Positions 8,350 through 16,113 of a stretch of 48,446 nucleotides of DNA are shown piece after piece. Source of the stretch: HGM04593 sp964485215 (GTDB lineage Bacteria > Bacteroidota > Bacteroidia > Bacteroidales > Bacteroidaceae); contig CAZAIM010000003.1 of NCBI GenBank assembly GCA_964485215.1, positions 1-48,446 on the forward strand. The letters are read 5' to 3'. The first letter of the stretch is position 1; the number at the start of each line of letters is the position of its first letter. The notes under the pieces are model-generated. The model did no database searches. It was not told where the DNA came from and was given only the letters and a program-made list of their open reading frames with translations. Made by a program: the position numbers and the translations under genes.

Positions 8350-9388
8350 AATAATATCTAAAGCTAGAGTACATTTATATAAACCGATTCAGATAGCTGA
8401 AATTTTACATCGGGATAGGGTTGAAAAAGATATTGATTTATCTGATTTAAGTACTTATAGGAATACTTCAAAGAAGTGGCGTGATGTAGTATGTCTGCGT
8501 TTTTTAGGACGAACATCGACATCTTCGGCAAGGTATCAAGATGATGTTTTTAATGAAAATGCAGTCCCTCCTTCAGTACTTGAAGTCTTGGGCACTGAAA
8601 ATAGAAAGTACAATGGTGCTGTTGAAAAATATATCTATGAGTGTTTTGAGAAACGTTTTTCACAAATGTCAAGTGGGTTGAATTATTGCAATACTCATGA
8701 TAGAAACAATTTTAAGATAGCAGAATTTATTGATTTATTCTGGAATGAACCGGGATTAAGGCGTAGTGTTGACAAAATATATGAAATTGTTGTGTATGCT
8801 TTGTTCTCAGCTCTTATTGATTGTCTGAAAGTAAAGGTTACCATAGAAGCCGATGATACAAAACAACAACTTTTAGAGGAGTTTTCTGATTTTGCAAATC
8901 GTGTAATAGGTCTTTCTAAAGAACGTTCGAAGGTTACGGTTAATGCCCGAATAAACCGTGTCGGAGTTACTAATGCTGCTGACAGGGGGCTTGATATGTG
9001 GGCAAATTTCGGAATGGCAATACAAATAAAACATTTGTCGTTAACTGAGGAGTTGGCAGAAAATATTGTGTCATCAGTTTCATCTGACAGGATAGTTATT
9101 GTTTGTAAAAACTCCGAAGAAAAATTGATTGTTTCACTTTTGACTCAAATAGGGTGGAAATCAAGAATTCAAAGTATCGTTACAGAGGATGATTTGGTCT
9201 TATGGTATGAAAAAGCACTTAGGGGAACTTTTGCTGAAGAAATAGGAAATAAAGTACTATCTAATTTATATGATGAGATTATGCTGGAGTTTCCTGTAAC
9301 AGATTGTGAGGACTTTAATGAATTCAAACGTGCTCGGGGGTATGATGCTGTTTTGATAAATAATATTTGGAACAATAGTAAGGAATAA
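8315..9388 (+). CDS. HaeII-family type II restriction endonuclease
   Basis: A 357-residue protein that I recognise as HaeII-like (Pfam RE_HaeII); HaeII cuts RGCGCY. Signature stretches are TYRNTSKKWRD, FLGRTSTSSARYQDD and RVGVTNAADRGLDMWANFG. A plausible PD-(D/E)xK-like site is D227, Q237-x-K239 (GLDMW...AIQIKH), with Gln in place of the usual acidic residue. The start MTVREAKQALDKI at 8315 is preferred over an in-frame start at 8279 because it matches the family's N-terminus. The gene overlaps the methyltransferase gene and is equally AT-rich. It ends 18 bases before the YigZ gene. The family call rests on remembered sequence similarity; no search was run. Confidence 0.82.
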   Translation: MTVREAKQALDKIISKARVHLYKPIQIAEILHRDRVEKDIDLSDLSTYRNTSKKWRDVVCLRFLGRTSTSSARYQDDVFNENAVPPSVLEVLGTENRKYNGAVEKYIYECFEKRFSQMSSGLNYCNTHDRNNFKIAEFIDLFWNEPGLRRSVDKIYEIVVYALFSALIDCLKVKVTIEADDTKQQLLEEFSDFANRVIGLSKERSKVTVNARINRVGVTNAADRGLDMWANFGMAIQIKHLSLTEELAENIVSSVSSDRIVIVCKNSEEKLIVSLLTQIGWKSRIQSIVTEDDLVLWYEKALRGTFAEEIGNKVLSNLYDEIMLEFPVTDCEDFNEFKRARGYDAVLINNIWNNSKE

Positions 9389-9406
9389 TGTAATATAAGA
9401 ATAGAA

Positions 9407-10036
9407 ATGCTCGAAGAGGATATATATAGAACCATAGAGGTGCAGGGTGATGCCATTTATACCGAAAAGCGGAGCAAGTTCCTTGCTTTTGCAATTCCGG
9501 TCACGACTATTGAACAGGTGAAAGAGCATATCGAGGCATACCAGAAAAAGTATTACGATGCTCGTCATGTATGTTATGCCTACCGTCTTGGGGAGCGTGG
9601 TGAGCAGGAACGTGCCAATGACAACGGTGAGCCTTCTGGTACGGCCGGGAAACCTATTCTGGGGCAGATTCATAGTAAGGAACTCACGAATGTGCTTGTG
9701 ATTGTCGTGCGCTATTTCGGTGGGGTCAAGCTCGGTACAAGTGGTCTTATAGTTGCCTATCGTGCTGCAGCGGCTGAGGCTCTGGAGTCGGTCGAGCATG
9801 TCGAGAAGACCATAAACGGAGAGATTATCCTTAAGTTCTCCTATCCTCTGCTTAACGATGTGCTGCGTGTAGTGAAAGAGGAGGAGCCTAAAGTCGTCGA
9901 GCAGGTCTTCGACAATGACTGCATGGTGCGCCTTTCAATGCGCCTGTCGCGTCTTCCACGTCTTGTGGAGCGTTACGAAAAGCTTGTTATCGCAAGCAGG
10001 AACGACCTTAGAATTGAATATCCCGAGCAGGAATGA
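9407..10036 (+). CDS. YigZ/IMPACT family protein
   Basis: A 209-residue member of the conserved YigZ (UPF0029/IMPACT) family. The N-terminal IMPACT domain includes KRSKFLAFA, ARHVCYAYRLG, the DNGEPSGTAGKPIL signature and VVRYFGGVKLGTSGL; a shorter C-terminal ferredoxin-like domain follows. Family members have been linked to translation control and, in eukaryotes, to GCN2 regulation; the bacterial role is not settled. Composition returns to the host average here, marking the right edge of the AT-rich restriction island. The stop overlaps the next gene's ATG by four bases, indicating translational coupling. Confidence 0.93.
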   Translation: MLEEDIYRTIEVQGDAIYTEKRSKFLAFAIPVTTIEQVKEHIEAYQKKYYDARHVCYAYRLGERGEQERANDNGEPSGTAGKPILGQIHSKELTNVLVIVVRYFGGVKLGTSGLIVAYRAAAAEALESVEHVEKTINGEIILKFSYPLLNDVLRVVKEEEPKVVEQVFDNDCMVRLSMRLSRLPRLVERYEKLVIASRNDLRIEYPEQE

Positions 10037-10797
10037 ATGATTTCTTTTCTCTATTGAAGGCTGTGACCGTTGATTGCAAGGACAATGGAGAATCCTTTGT
10101 AGTAGCAGACCGTCTTTCTGTTATAGAACGGTTGCTTGAAGGTTCTCGCTACAGGCTTGTGTCGCGTGAGCCGCTTGCATTGCTTTTTGCGAAGGATGGG
10201 TTTTGCGGGCAAGAGAAGGTTGTCCTTGTCTCTTCGCATGCCGATTGTGTTTACAGCAGTTGTTTCTGTAGCAATAGCGGCGAATGTTATCAAGGGACAT
10301 TTGACAACAGCTTCGGAAATGCTGCGGTGCTGTGGAATATGCTGAACGGGAATCTTCCCGATAATGTCGTGGTGGCCTTTACCGGTGATGAGGAGAGGGA
10401 TTCCAAAGGTGCCGTGCAGGCTCTGCTTGCTTTGGGCAGGCTTGGATGCAATGTCTCTTTTGCCATAGTTCAGGATGTTACCAATGTGGGGTGGGAGAGC
10501 GGTGCTCTCTTCACAATAGAGAATGACGCTTGCATTGATATCCTTACTGCATACGGCATTGTCTCTTCCCTTGAACAGTACAGCGGCAGGTTTGCCTTCT
10601 CTCATAATGCAGAGCCCGATGAGTCGTGGTGCTATGCAGAATACGGTGTTCCATGCCTTACGCTTTGTGCTCCTGTAAAGGGTGAACTGCACGATGATGC
10701 CGGGGTGCTGCTGCGCAAGGATTCGGTAGAGGCGTATTGCAAGGTTTTGCCACTGCTTGCCTGCTGTCTGAAGAATGTGTTGTCCGGCAATGGCTGA
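10033..10797 (+). CDS. Small M20/M28-like metallopeptidase-fold protein
   Basis: A 254-residue protein with a zinc-aminopeptidase ligand pattern: H69-x-D71 in SSHADC, D91 in GTFDNSFGNAAV, E120-E121 in FTGDEERDSKGA, D148 in VQDVT, and a late histidine in GELHDDAG. Order and spacing resemble M28/M42 or M20 enzymes, but the protein is shorter than typical members and I see no inserted dimerisation domain. Cytoplasmic by lack of a signal peptide. Its four-base overlap with the YigZ gene suggests a shared transcript. Substrate unknown; catalytic activity is inferred from the ligand pattern only. Confidence 0.65.
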   Translation: MNDFFSLLKAVTVDCKDNGESFVVADRLSVIERLLEGSRYRLVSREPLALLFAKDGFCGQEKVVLVSSHADCVYSSCFCSNSGECYQGTFDNSFGNAAVLWNMLNGNLPDNVVVAFTGDEERDSKGAVQALLALGRLGCNVSFAIVQDVTNVGWESGALFTIENDACIDILTAYGIVSSLEQYSGRFAFSHNAEPDESWCYAEYGVPCLTLCAPVKGELHDDAGVLLRKDSVEAYCKVLPLLACCLKNVLSGNG

Positions 10798-10863
10798 TTT
10801 GCAGCGAAAATCAAGGCTCATTATCAATTTATGGTAATTGCTCCGAAATATTTCCTTAATAAT

Positions 10864-10895
10864 TTTGTAATGCTCTTTTCTTTTGTTTACTTTTG
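10864..10895 (+). promoter_or_regulatory. Bacteroidetes promoter of the sugar-kinase gene
   Basis: TTTG at 10864-10867 and TACTTTTG (TAnnTTTG) at 10888-10895 are separated by 20 bases, the canonical Bacteroidetes -33/-7 arrangement. Transcription would start near 10900, which rules out an in-frame ORF start at 10883 and supports the ATG at 10955. Confidence 0.75.
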
Positions 10896-10954
10896 CCTAT
10901 GGCGTGGGCTTACGCGCTGGAAAAGTAAATACTAACCTTAAAAATATTACTCCA

Positions 10955-12028
10955 ATGAACACAATTGTTTCTCAGTTCAACATTCAAGGCAATGTTGTTG
11001 AAGTGGCTCCTCTGGGCAATGGTCTTATCAACACAACTTATCGCGTGAAGACAGAGGGCGATGCTCCCGATTACGTTCTCCAGCATGTGAACAACGCAAT
11101 CTTCCCCGATGTGGATATGCTCATGAACAATATCGTTGCCGTTACTGAGCACATTCATGGCAAGCTGGTTGCTGCCGGTACAGATGATATTGCACGCAAG
11201 GTGCTGAAGTTCGTTCCTGCAAAGGACGGCAAGTACTACTATTTCGATGGTGAGAAGTACTGGCGTGTAATGGAGTTCATCCCCGATACAAAGTCTATGA
11301 CTGCGGTAACTCCTGAGACTTCTTATATCGTAGGTGAGACATTCGGTAACTTCCAGGCTATGTTGGCCGATATTCCTGCTGAACTTGGTGAGACAATCAA
11401 GGATTTCCACAATATGGAGTTCCGTCTCCGTCAGTTGCGTGAGGCTGTTGCAGAGAACAAGGCCGGCCGCCTTTCCGAGGTTCAGTGGCTTGTTGACGAG
11501 CTTGAGGCGCGTGCCGAAGAGATGTGCAAGGGTGAGCGTCTGCACCGCGAGGGCAAGTTGCCAAAGCGCATCTGCCACTGCGATACAAAGGTTGACAACA
11601 TACTTTTCGACCAGCAGGACAACGTGCTTTGCGTTATTGACCTCGATACTGTGATGCCTAACTTCATATTCTCGGACTTCGGTGATTACTTGCGTTCTGC
11701 TGCCAATACAGGCAAGGAGGATGACAAGGACCTTGACAATGTGAACTTCAATATGGAGATTTTCAAGTCATTCACTAAGGGTTACTTGAAGTCTGCTGCA
11801 TCGTTCATCACTCCTCTTGAGGTTGAGAACCTGCCATACGCGGCAGCTCTGTTCCCATATATGCAGACTGTACGCTTCCTGGCCGATTACATCAACGGCG
11901 ATACATACTACAAGATACAGTATCCCGAGCATAACCTTGTACGTTCAAAGGCTCAGTTCAAACTGTTGCAGAGCGTTGAGGCTCACCAGTCGGAAATGCA
12001 GGCTTTCATAGCTGAGGTGATGAAGTAA
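10955..12028 (+). CDS. APH-family kinase, NahK-like (N-acetylhexosamine 1-kinase type)
   Basis: A 357-residue aminoglycoside-phosphotransferase-fold kinase. The Brenner-type catalytic loop is HCDTKVDN (H208, catalytic D210, N215) and the metal-binding DLD is D229-D231 in CVIDLDTVMP. The N-terminal PLGNGLINTTYRV is the nucleotide-binding loop typical of N-acetylhexosamine 1-kinases in Bacteroidetes and bifidobacteria, so phosphorylation of a free amino sugar such as GlcNAc or GalNAc is the likely reaction; other small-molecule substrates cannot be excluded. The gene is monocistronic, with its own promoter at 10864-10895 and a perfect palindrome just after the stop. Confidence 0.82.
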   Translation: MNTIVSQFNIQGNVVEVAPLGNGLINTTYRVKTEGDAPDYVLQHVNNAIFPDVDMLMNNIVAVTEHIHGKLVAAGTDDIARKVLKFVPAKDGKYYYFDGEKYWRVMEFIPDTKSMTAVTPETSYIVGETFGNFQAMLADIPAELGETIKDFHNMEFRLRQLREAVAENKAGRLSEVQWLVDELEARAEEMCKGERLHREGKLPKRICHCDTKVDNILFDQQDNVLCVIDLDTVMPNFIFSDFGDYLRSAANTGKEDDKDLDNVNFNMEIFKSFTKGYLKSAASFITPLEVENLPYAAALFPYMQTVRFLADYINGDTYYKIQYPEHNLVRSKAQFKLLQSVEAHQSEMQAFIAEVMK

Positions 12029-12040
12029 TCAATGAATACC

Positions 12041-12086
12041 AAATTAGAAGGCGGAACGGTCAGCTGACCGTTCCGCCTTCTAATTT
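12041..12086. terminator. Perfect 46-bp palindrome, bidirectional terminator
   Basis: The 23 bases at 12041-12063 are an exact inverted copy of 12064-12086 with no spacer; the centre reads GGTCAGCTGACC. The outer arms are A-rich on the left and T-rich on the right, so an RNA hairpin from either strand ends in U-rich sequence. It lies between two convergent genes (stops at 12028 and 12101) and should terminate both. Confidence 0.88.
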
Positions 12087-12100
12087 GTCATCTGGTGTCT

Positions 12101-15100
12101 CTATTCAAGGAAGTGCAGCAGATTGTAGCGGTACATTCTCTCTTTTGCCATTTGGCTGCCGCTATCTTCGGCAACGCGGTACCAGTATACTGCTGACCTT
12201 TCGTTCTTCTTGGTTCCACGTCCCTTTTCGTAGCAGTATGCGACACGTTCCATGGCCTGGAGGTGCATCTTGTTTGCTGCTTCAACATACCATTTGAATG
12301 CCTTCTTGCGGCTCTTGCGTACATAGTATCCGGTGTCGTAGAACCTGCCTAACTTGTACTGTGCGAGCACGTGCCCTTTCTCTGCCGCTTTCCTGTAGTA
12401 TCCAATGGCAGGCTGCTTGCGCAGTTCACCTTTGCTGAGTCCGGCAACGGAGTCTTTTTTTGCGTACATTTCGGCTATTGCATACAGTGCTGTAGGCTCC
12501 TCGTTCTCGGCAGCCTTGGCATACCAACGGGCTGCTTCAAGAGTATCTTTCTCTGTGCCTCTGCCTCTTTCATAGCATAGCGCAAGCATTGTCTGTGAAA
12601 TGGCATTCCCTCTCTCAGCCGATTCCTTGTAGTACTTTATTGCCAATGTGTCGTTCTGCGGTGTGCCGATACCGTAGAAGTAACAGCTTGCAAGGTTGTG
12701 GAATGCACGTTCTTGGCCCAGGTTGGCAGCTTTTCGGAAGCTCTTGAATCCCTTTACAGAGTCCTGTTCGACACCTAGACCTGCCATGTAGCATACTCCT
12801 ATGTTGAATATTGCATCGGCATACCCCAATGCTGCTGCGTCGTTGAACAGTGCGAAGGCCTTTCCGTATTCACCGTTCCTGTAGAGCATGCGGCCCTCTT
12901 CATTGCTCTTGAAACACTCGGCAAGCAATTGGGGGGTGCTTATGCCTATGATTGAGACGATTTCTTCTGTTGCGTCCTTTATGGCTTTGTCTCTTTCGGG
13001 AACCTCTTTTGTAGCAGTGTTGTTGCTGAAGAATGTTCCGTCGGCATAGCCCTCAACATCAACTGCAATTGCTGTTGCCGTTGAGTTGTTGTAAAGTTCT
13101 GCCTGAAGCTTTCCGTCCTTTGCCTCCAGATTGGGGCACCATAGTAGCGTGCGCCTGAAGTCGGCTACCGCAGTGTCAGGGGTGAGTTTGCTGTAGTCGG
13201 GTGAGTAGAACTCTTTGCTTTCGGTGTAGCCGTATACCATTGTGTAGCGTGCGCTGCTGTTCACAGTGAGTAGCGGTACAAGGCTTTTTTCCTTATCCTC
13301 TTCGCTGTTTGGGATGAAGCATGCTACATAGTTGGGTATTGTCATGTTGCCAATCTCATGTGCTATTTGCCCAATCTCGAAATTGTCGGGTGCTTCGTCT
13401 ATATTGCCGTTCCGTGCTCCAATAGGCATTCTTCGGGTGAAGGAGTCGTAGTAGTCGCTATAATCGAATGCTCCGATATTCTTCTTTGTCTTTTTGACCT
13501 TTATGCCGTTGCCGAACTGGCGGCGTGTCTTTTCGTCGGAACGTATGATTATTTCCTTGAAATTCATCATTTTTGCCGGCTCTACGCCTTTGAGCCACTC
13601 TTCGTCGGGGGTGGGAACTTCGTCGGAGCTGTATTCTCCGTCGACTACAATTCCTTGAATCCAGTAGCACCAGTTGAGGTTGTGCCGCCAGAATGCGCTT
13701 CGCAGAATGTCGCCTGCATTGAGGCTGTTTCTGTATGCAGGGTCACTGATGAAGTAGTTCTCGTCGGGATTAAGTGTTGCAATGTTCCTGAATCCAGGGG
13801 TGCGCATGGGGTTATATGCCGCAGTAGGGGTACTGAAGGTGCTGGAGCCTCTCATAACGGCATGGTCGAAGCTCGAGAGTGACGGGTTGTCGTTCATCTG
13901 AGGTGTCATCCACAGTGGCTCGTCGCGGTAGTCGTAGTCTCTCTTCCGCATTATATCCCAATTGTCCTGGTCATTGCACAGGTATGTGACATCCTGTGCA
14001 TATTCCCATTCGTCGAGAAAATCCAGGCGTATTTCGCTTCGTGGTGGGCGGTAGTATAAATCGTGCTTCTTTTTCGATATGACTTCTACCTGCGAGAGTA
14101 GATACTCGAAGGGGTTGAGTTTTATCATCTCCTCTTTCTGCAATGCCAGTTCCTCGGCTGTAACCGGCAGGCCTACATTGCGCTCCCAATAGGAGTAGAG
14201 CCTCATCTCGGGTGAAAAATAACGGTCGAGCGAGAAGACAAGGACGCTGTCTTCTGGTGAGATGCTGTTGGCCTTCCGGGGTGTAAGCTTGGCTACCTTC
14301 TTGCCGGTAAAATCCTTTGTCGTTATTCTGAATTCACCGTTTTCGTCGGTCTTGAAGTCGTAAACGCTTATGTTGCCATCGTCATAAGGTATCTGGAATG
14401 TTATTTTTGTGTTAGGACGGTTTGTTATTATTAGTTTGTCGAGCTTGCCGAACTTGCGGTTAGGCTCCTTCTTTATGAAACGTCCTTTGATGGTTATTCC
14501 TTTCTCTATGGGTTCAAGCAGCTTTGTCTCACGCTTGCTCAGCTTGCTCCAATCGTACGATGTCCATCCGTGGGTGAGCATGACAAGGTCGAGTTCGCGC
14601 TCGCGGTTGCTGTTTGCTGTATCGAAGTATTGTGCCGCATTGGGGATATATCCTTTAATCTCGGAACCGAGAAGCATATATGTGTATATGTTGTAGCTGT
14701 AGGAAGTCTGCTGCCTGCTGTTGGCATCGGTTACAGAAAGCGAGAAATTGCCGCTTTCAATGGGTTTGCCGTCTTCGCGCTCAATGTTAAGGGTTATCTT
14801 CTCGTAAGGTTTTGCTTCGAGGTTCTTTATATGGTAGCCGTTGCCGGTGACAGCAAGGCGTGCCGTGCCGTTGTCTCCTTCTACAGCGTTGCTGTGGGTT
14901 ACAAAGAATTGTCTTTCGGCGAGCGGTATGCTGTCGTTAACAAATAGCACTACGCGGTTGACACCCTCGGCAAGGGTGCTCTTGCCGATAGCGAAGAGCT
15001 TGTCGCGCTGTGTTGACGGAAAACGTTCGTAGAAGAGTGTCTTTCCTCTGTAAAGCACTGCGCATCCGAGCTCTGTTCCCGGTTCCAGATTGTTTCTTAC

Positions 15101-16015
15101 GGCAATCTTTACGTTATTGCCACTGTTGTCGACCTCTATCACAGCTCCCTCCTCGCAGGTCTTGGGAAGCTTGAACTTTTTGCTTTTTTTCTTTATATTT
15201 GCTCTTGCCGTGTATTTTACTCCCTTTTGCGGTGTTATTTTGAATGAGCCTTTCCCCAAGTGTTCGGGAGTGGTTGTCAGCAGTTCCTCGCCGTCGGCAT
15301 ATACGGTGATGCTTGCTCCGCTGTTTATTCCGTCTGCTCCAAACAGTTCGTAAGCGACATTGCACTCTATGCCCTCTACAAGGTGTCCTCCTTCGGGGAA
15401 GAATCTGATGTCTGTTTCGGGAAGTTTGCTGTTTACCCATTTGGTCTCTCTCTCAAGTCCTACACGGCTGCTGTCGGTCTCAATGTCTACGAGGAATGCA
15501 CGTCTGCGGTCGAGCATGTTTTTGAATGTCCAGTCGCCGTTGTTGACCTTGTCGAATACCGGGAACACGCGGCTGAAAATTGCATCCTTGCCGCGGTTGA
15601 GCATGTAGCGGGTGTATGCACGAATCTCGTAATAGCCCGAGAGAAGCAGGGTGTTAAGTTCGAACATTCCGCTGCAGGTGCCATCTTCTTCAATCTTGTA
15701 CTTGTTTGTCCTTACGACATATCCTTCGGGGGCAACGAGTTCAACATACAGTACCTTACTCATTGTCGTGGGGCTGTTTTCGGTGCCGCTGAATATGTAG
15801 GCCTTGAACCACATGTTCTCGCCAAGGTAATATGCCGTGTTGTCGAAATGCAGATAGACGCGTTCTTCGGGAAAAAGGCTCTCTTTTATGGCTGTGCGCA
15901 CAATGTAGTTGTCGAGCCTGTTGCGCGCTGTAGTGTCGCTGTTCTCCTGGGAGGCTGCTGTTATGGTACTCAGCAGAAGTGCTATGTTTGTAATTGTACG
16001 CAGTATATTTTTCAT
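12101..16015 (-). CDS. MG2-like surface protein with C-terminal Sel1 repeats
   Basis: A 1304-residue exported protein. A signal peptide (about residues 1-22) precedes SLFPEERVYLHFDNTAYYLG, the hallmark of the Bacteroidetes MG2/alpha-2-macroglobulin-like family, followed by beta-rich segments (KPYEKITLNIEREDGKPIESGNFSLSVTDA) of Ig or carboxypeptidase-regulatory type. The last roughly 250 residues are Sel1-type repeats, with units such as GVCYMAGLGVEQDSVKGFKSFRKAA and CYERGRGTEKDTLEAARWYAKAA. Family members are often linked to TonB-dependent transport and cell-envelope interactions; the exact role is unknown. It is last in a minus-strand set with the BlaI, TonB-like and M56 genes but sits 98 bases below M56 and has its own copy of the leader element, so it may also be transcribed separately. 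Confidence 0.72.
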   Translation of the reverse strand: MKNILRTITNIALLLSTITAASQENSDTTARNRLDNYIVRTAIKESLFPEERVYLHFDNTAYYLGENMWFKAYIFSGTENSPTTMSKVLYVELVAPEGYVVRTNKYKIEEDGTCSGMFELNTLLLSGYYEIRAYTRYMLNRGKDAIFSRVFPVFDKVNNGDWTFKNMLDRRRAFLVDIETDSSRVGLERETKWVNSKLPETDIRFFPEGGHLVEGIECNVAYELFGADGINSGASITVYADGEELLTTTPEHLGKGSFKITPQKGVKYTARANIKKKSKKFKLPKTCEEGAVIEVDNSGNNVKIAVRNNLEPGTELGCAVLYRGKTLFYERFPSTQRDKLFAIGKSTLAEGVNRVVLFVNDSIPLAERQFFVTHSNAVEGDNGTARLAVTGNGYHIKNLEAKPYEKITLNIEREDGKPIESGNFSLSVTDANSRQQTSYSYNIYTYMLLGSEIKGYIPNAAQYFDTANSNRERELDLVMLTHGWTSYDWSKLSKRETKLLEPIEKGITIKGRFIKKEPNRKFGKLDKLIITNRPNTKITFQIPYDDGNISVYDFKTDENGEFRITTKDFTGKKVAKLTPRKANSISPEDSVLVFSLDRYFSPEMRLYSYWERNVGLPVTAEELALQKEEMIKLNPFEYLLSQVEVISKKKHDLYYRPPRSEIRLDFLDEWEYAQDVTYLCNDQDNWDIMRKRDYDYRDEPLWMTPQMNDNPSLSSFDHAVMRGSSTFSTPTAAYNPMRTPGFRNIATLNPDENYFISDPAYRNSLNAGDILRSAFWRHNLNWCYWIQGIVVDGEYSSDEVPTPDEEWLKGVEPAKMMNFKEIIIRSDEKTRRQFGNGIKVKKTKKNIGAFDYSDYYDSFTRRMPIGARNGNIDEAPDNFEIGQIAHEIGNMTIPNYVACFIPNSEEDKEKSLVPLLTVNSSARYTMVYGYTESKEFYSPDYSKLTPDTAVADFRRTLLWCPNLEAKDGKLQAELYNNSTATAIAVDVEGYADGTFFSNNTATKEVPERDKAIKDATEEIVSIIGISTPQLLAECFKSNEEGRMLYRNGEYGKAFALFNDAAALGYADAIFNIGVCYMAGLGVEQDSVKGFKSFRKAANLGQERAFHNLASCYFYGIGTPQNDTLAIKYYKESAERGNAISQTMLALCYERGRGTEKDTLEAARWYAKAAENEEPTALYAIAEMYAKKDSVAGLSKGELRKQPAIGYYRKAAEKGHVLAQYKLGRFYDTGYYVRKSRKKAFKWYVEAANKMHLQAMERVAYCYEKGRGTKKNERSAVYWYRVAEDSGSQMAKERMYRYNLLHFLE

Positions 16016-16031
16016 AAACTATCTCTTTTTG

Positions 16032-16064
16032 TTTGAGGCTGTTTGAATCTCTAAAATATGTTTT
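16032..16064 (-). repeat. Leader element copy E, upstream of the MG2 gene
   Basis: On the minus strand this reads ATTTTAGAGATTCAAACAG followed by CCTCAAAC. It matches the core TTTTAGAAATTTAAACA of the other copies and lies about 20 bases before the start codon. It occupies most of the 98-base gap between the M56 and MG2 genes. Confidence 0.5.
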
Positions 16065-16113
16065 CTTATGGGAATCGGATGTTCCGGCAGACGATGTGAA
16101 TTCTGGCAGCTTC

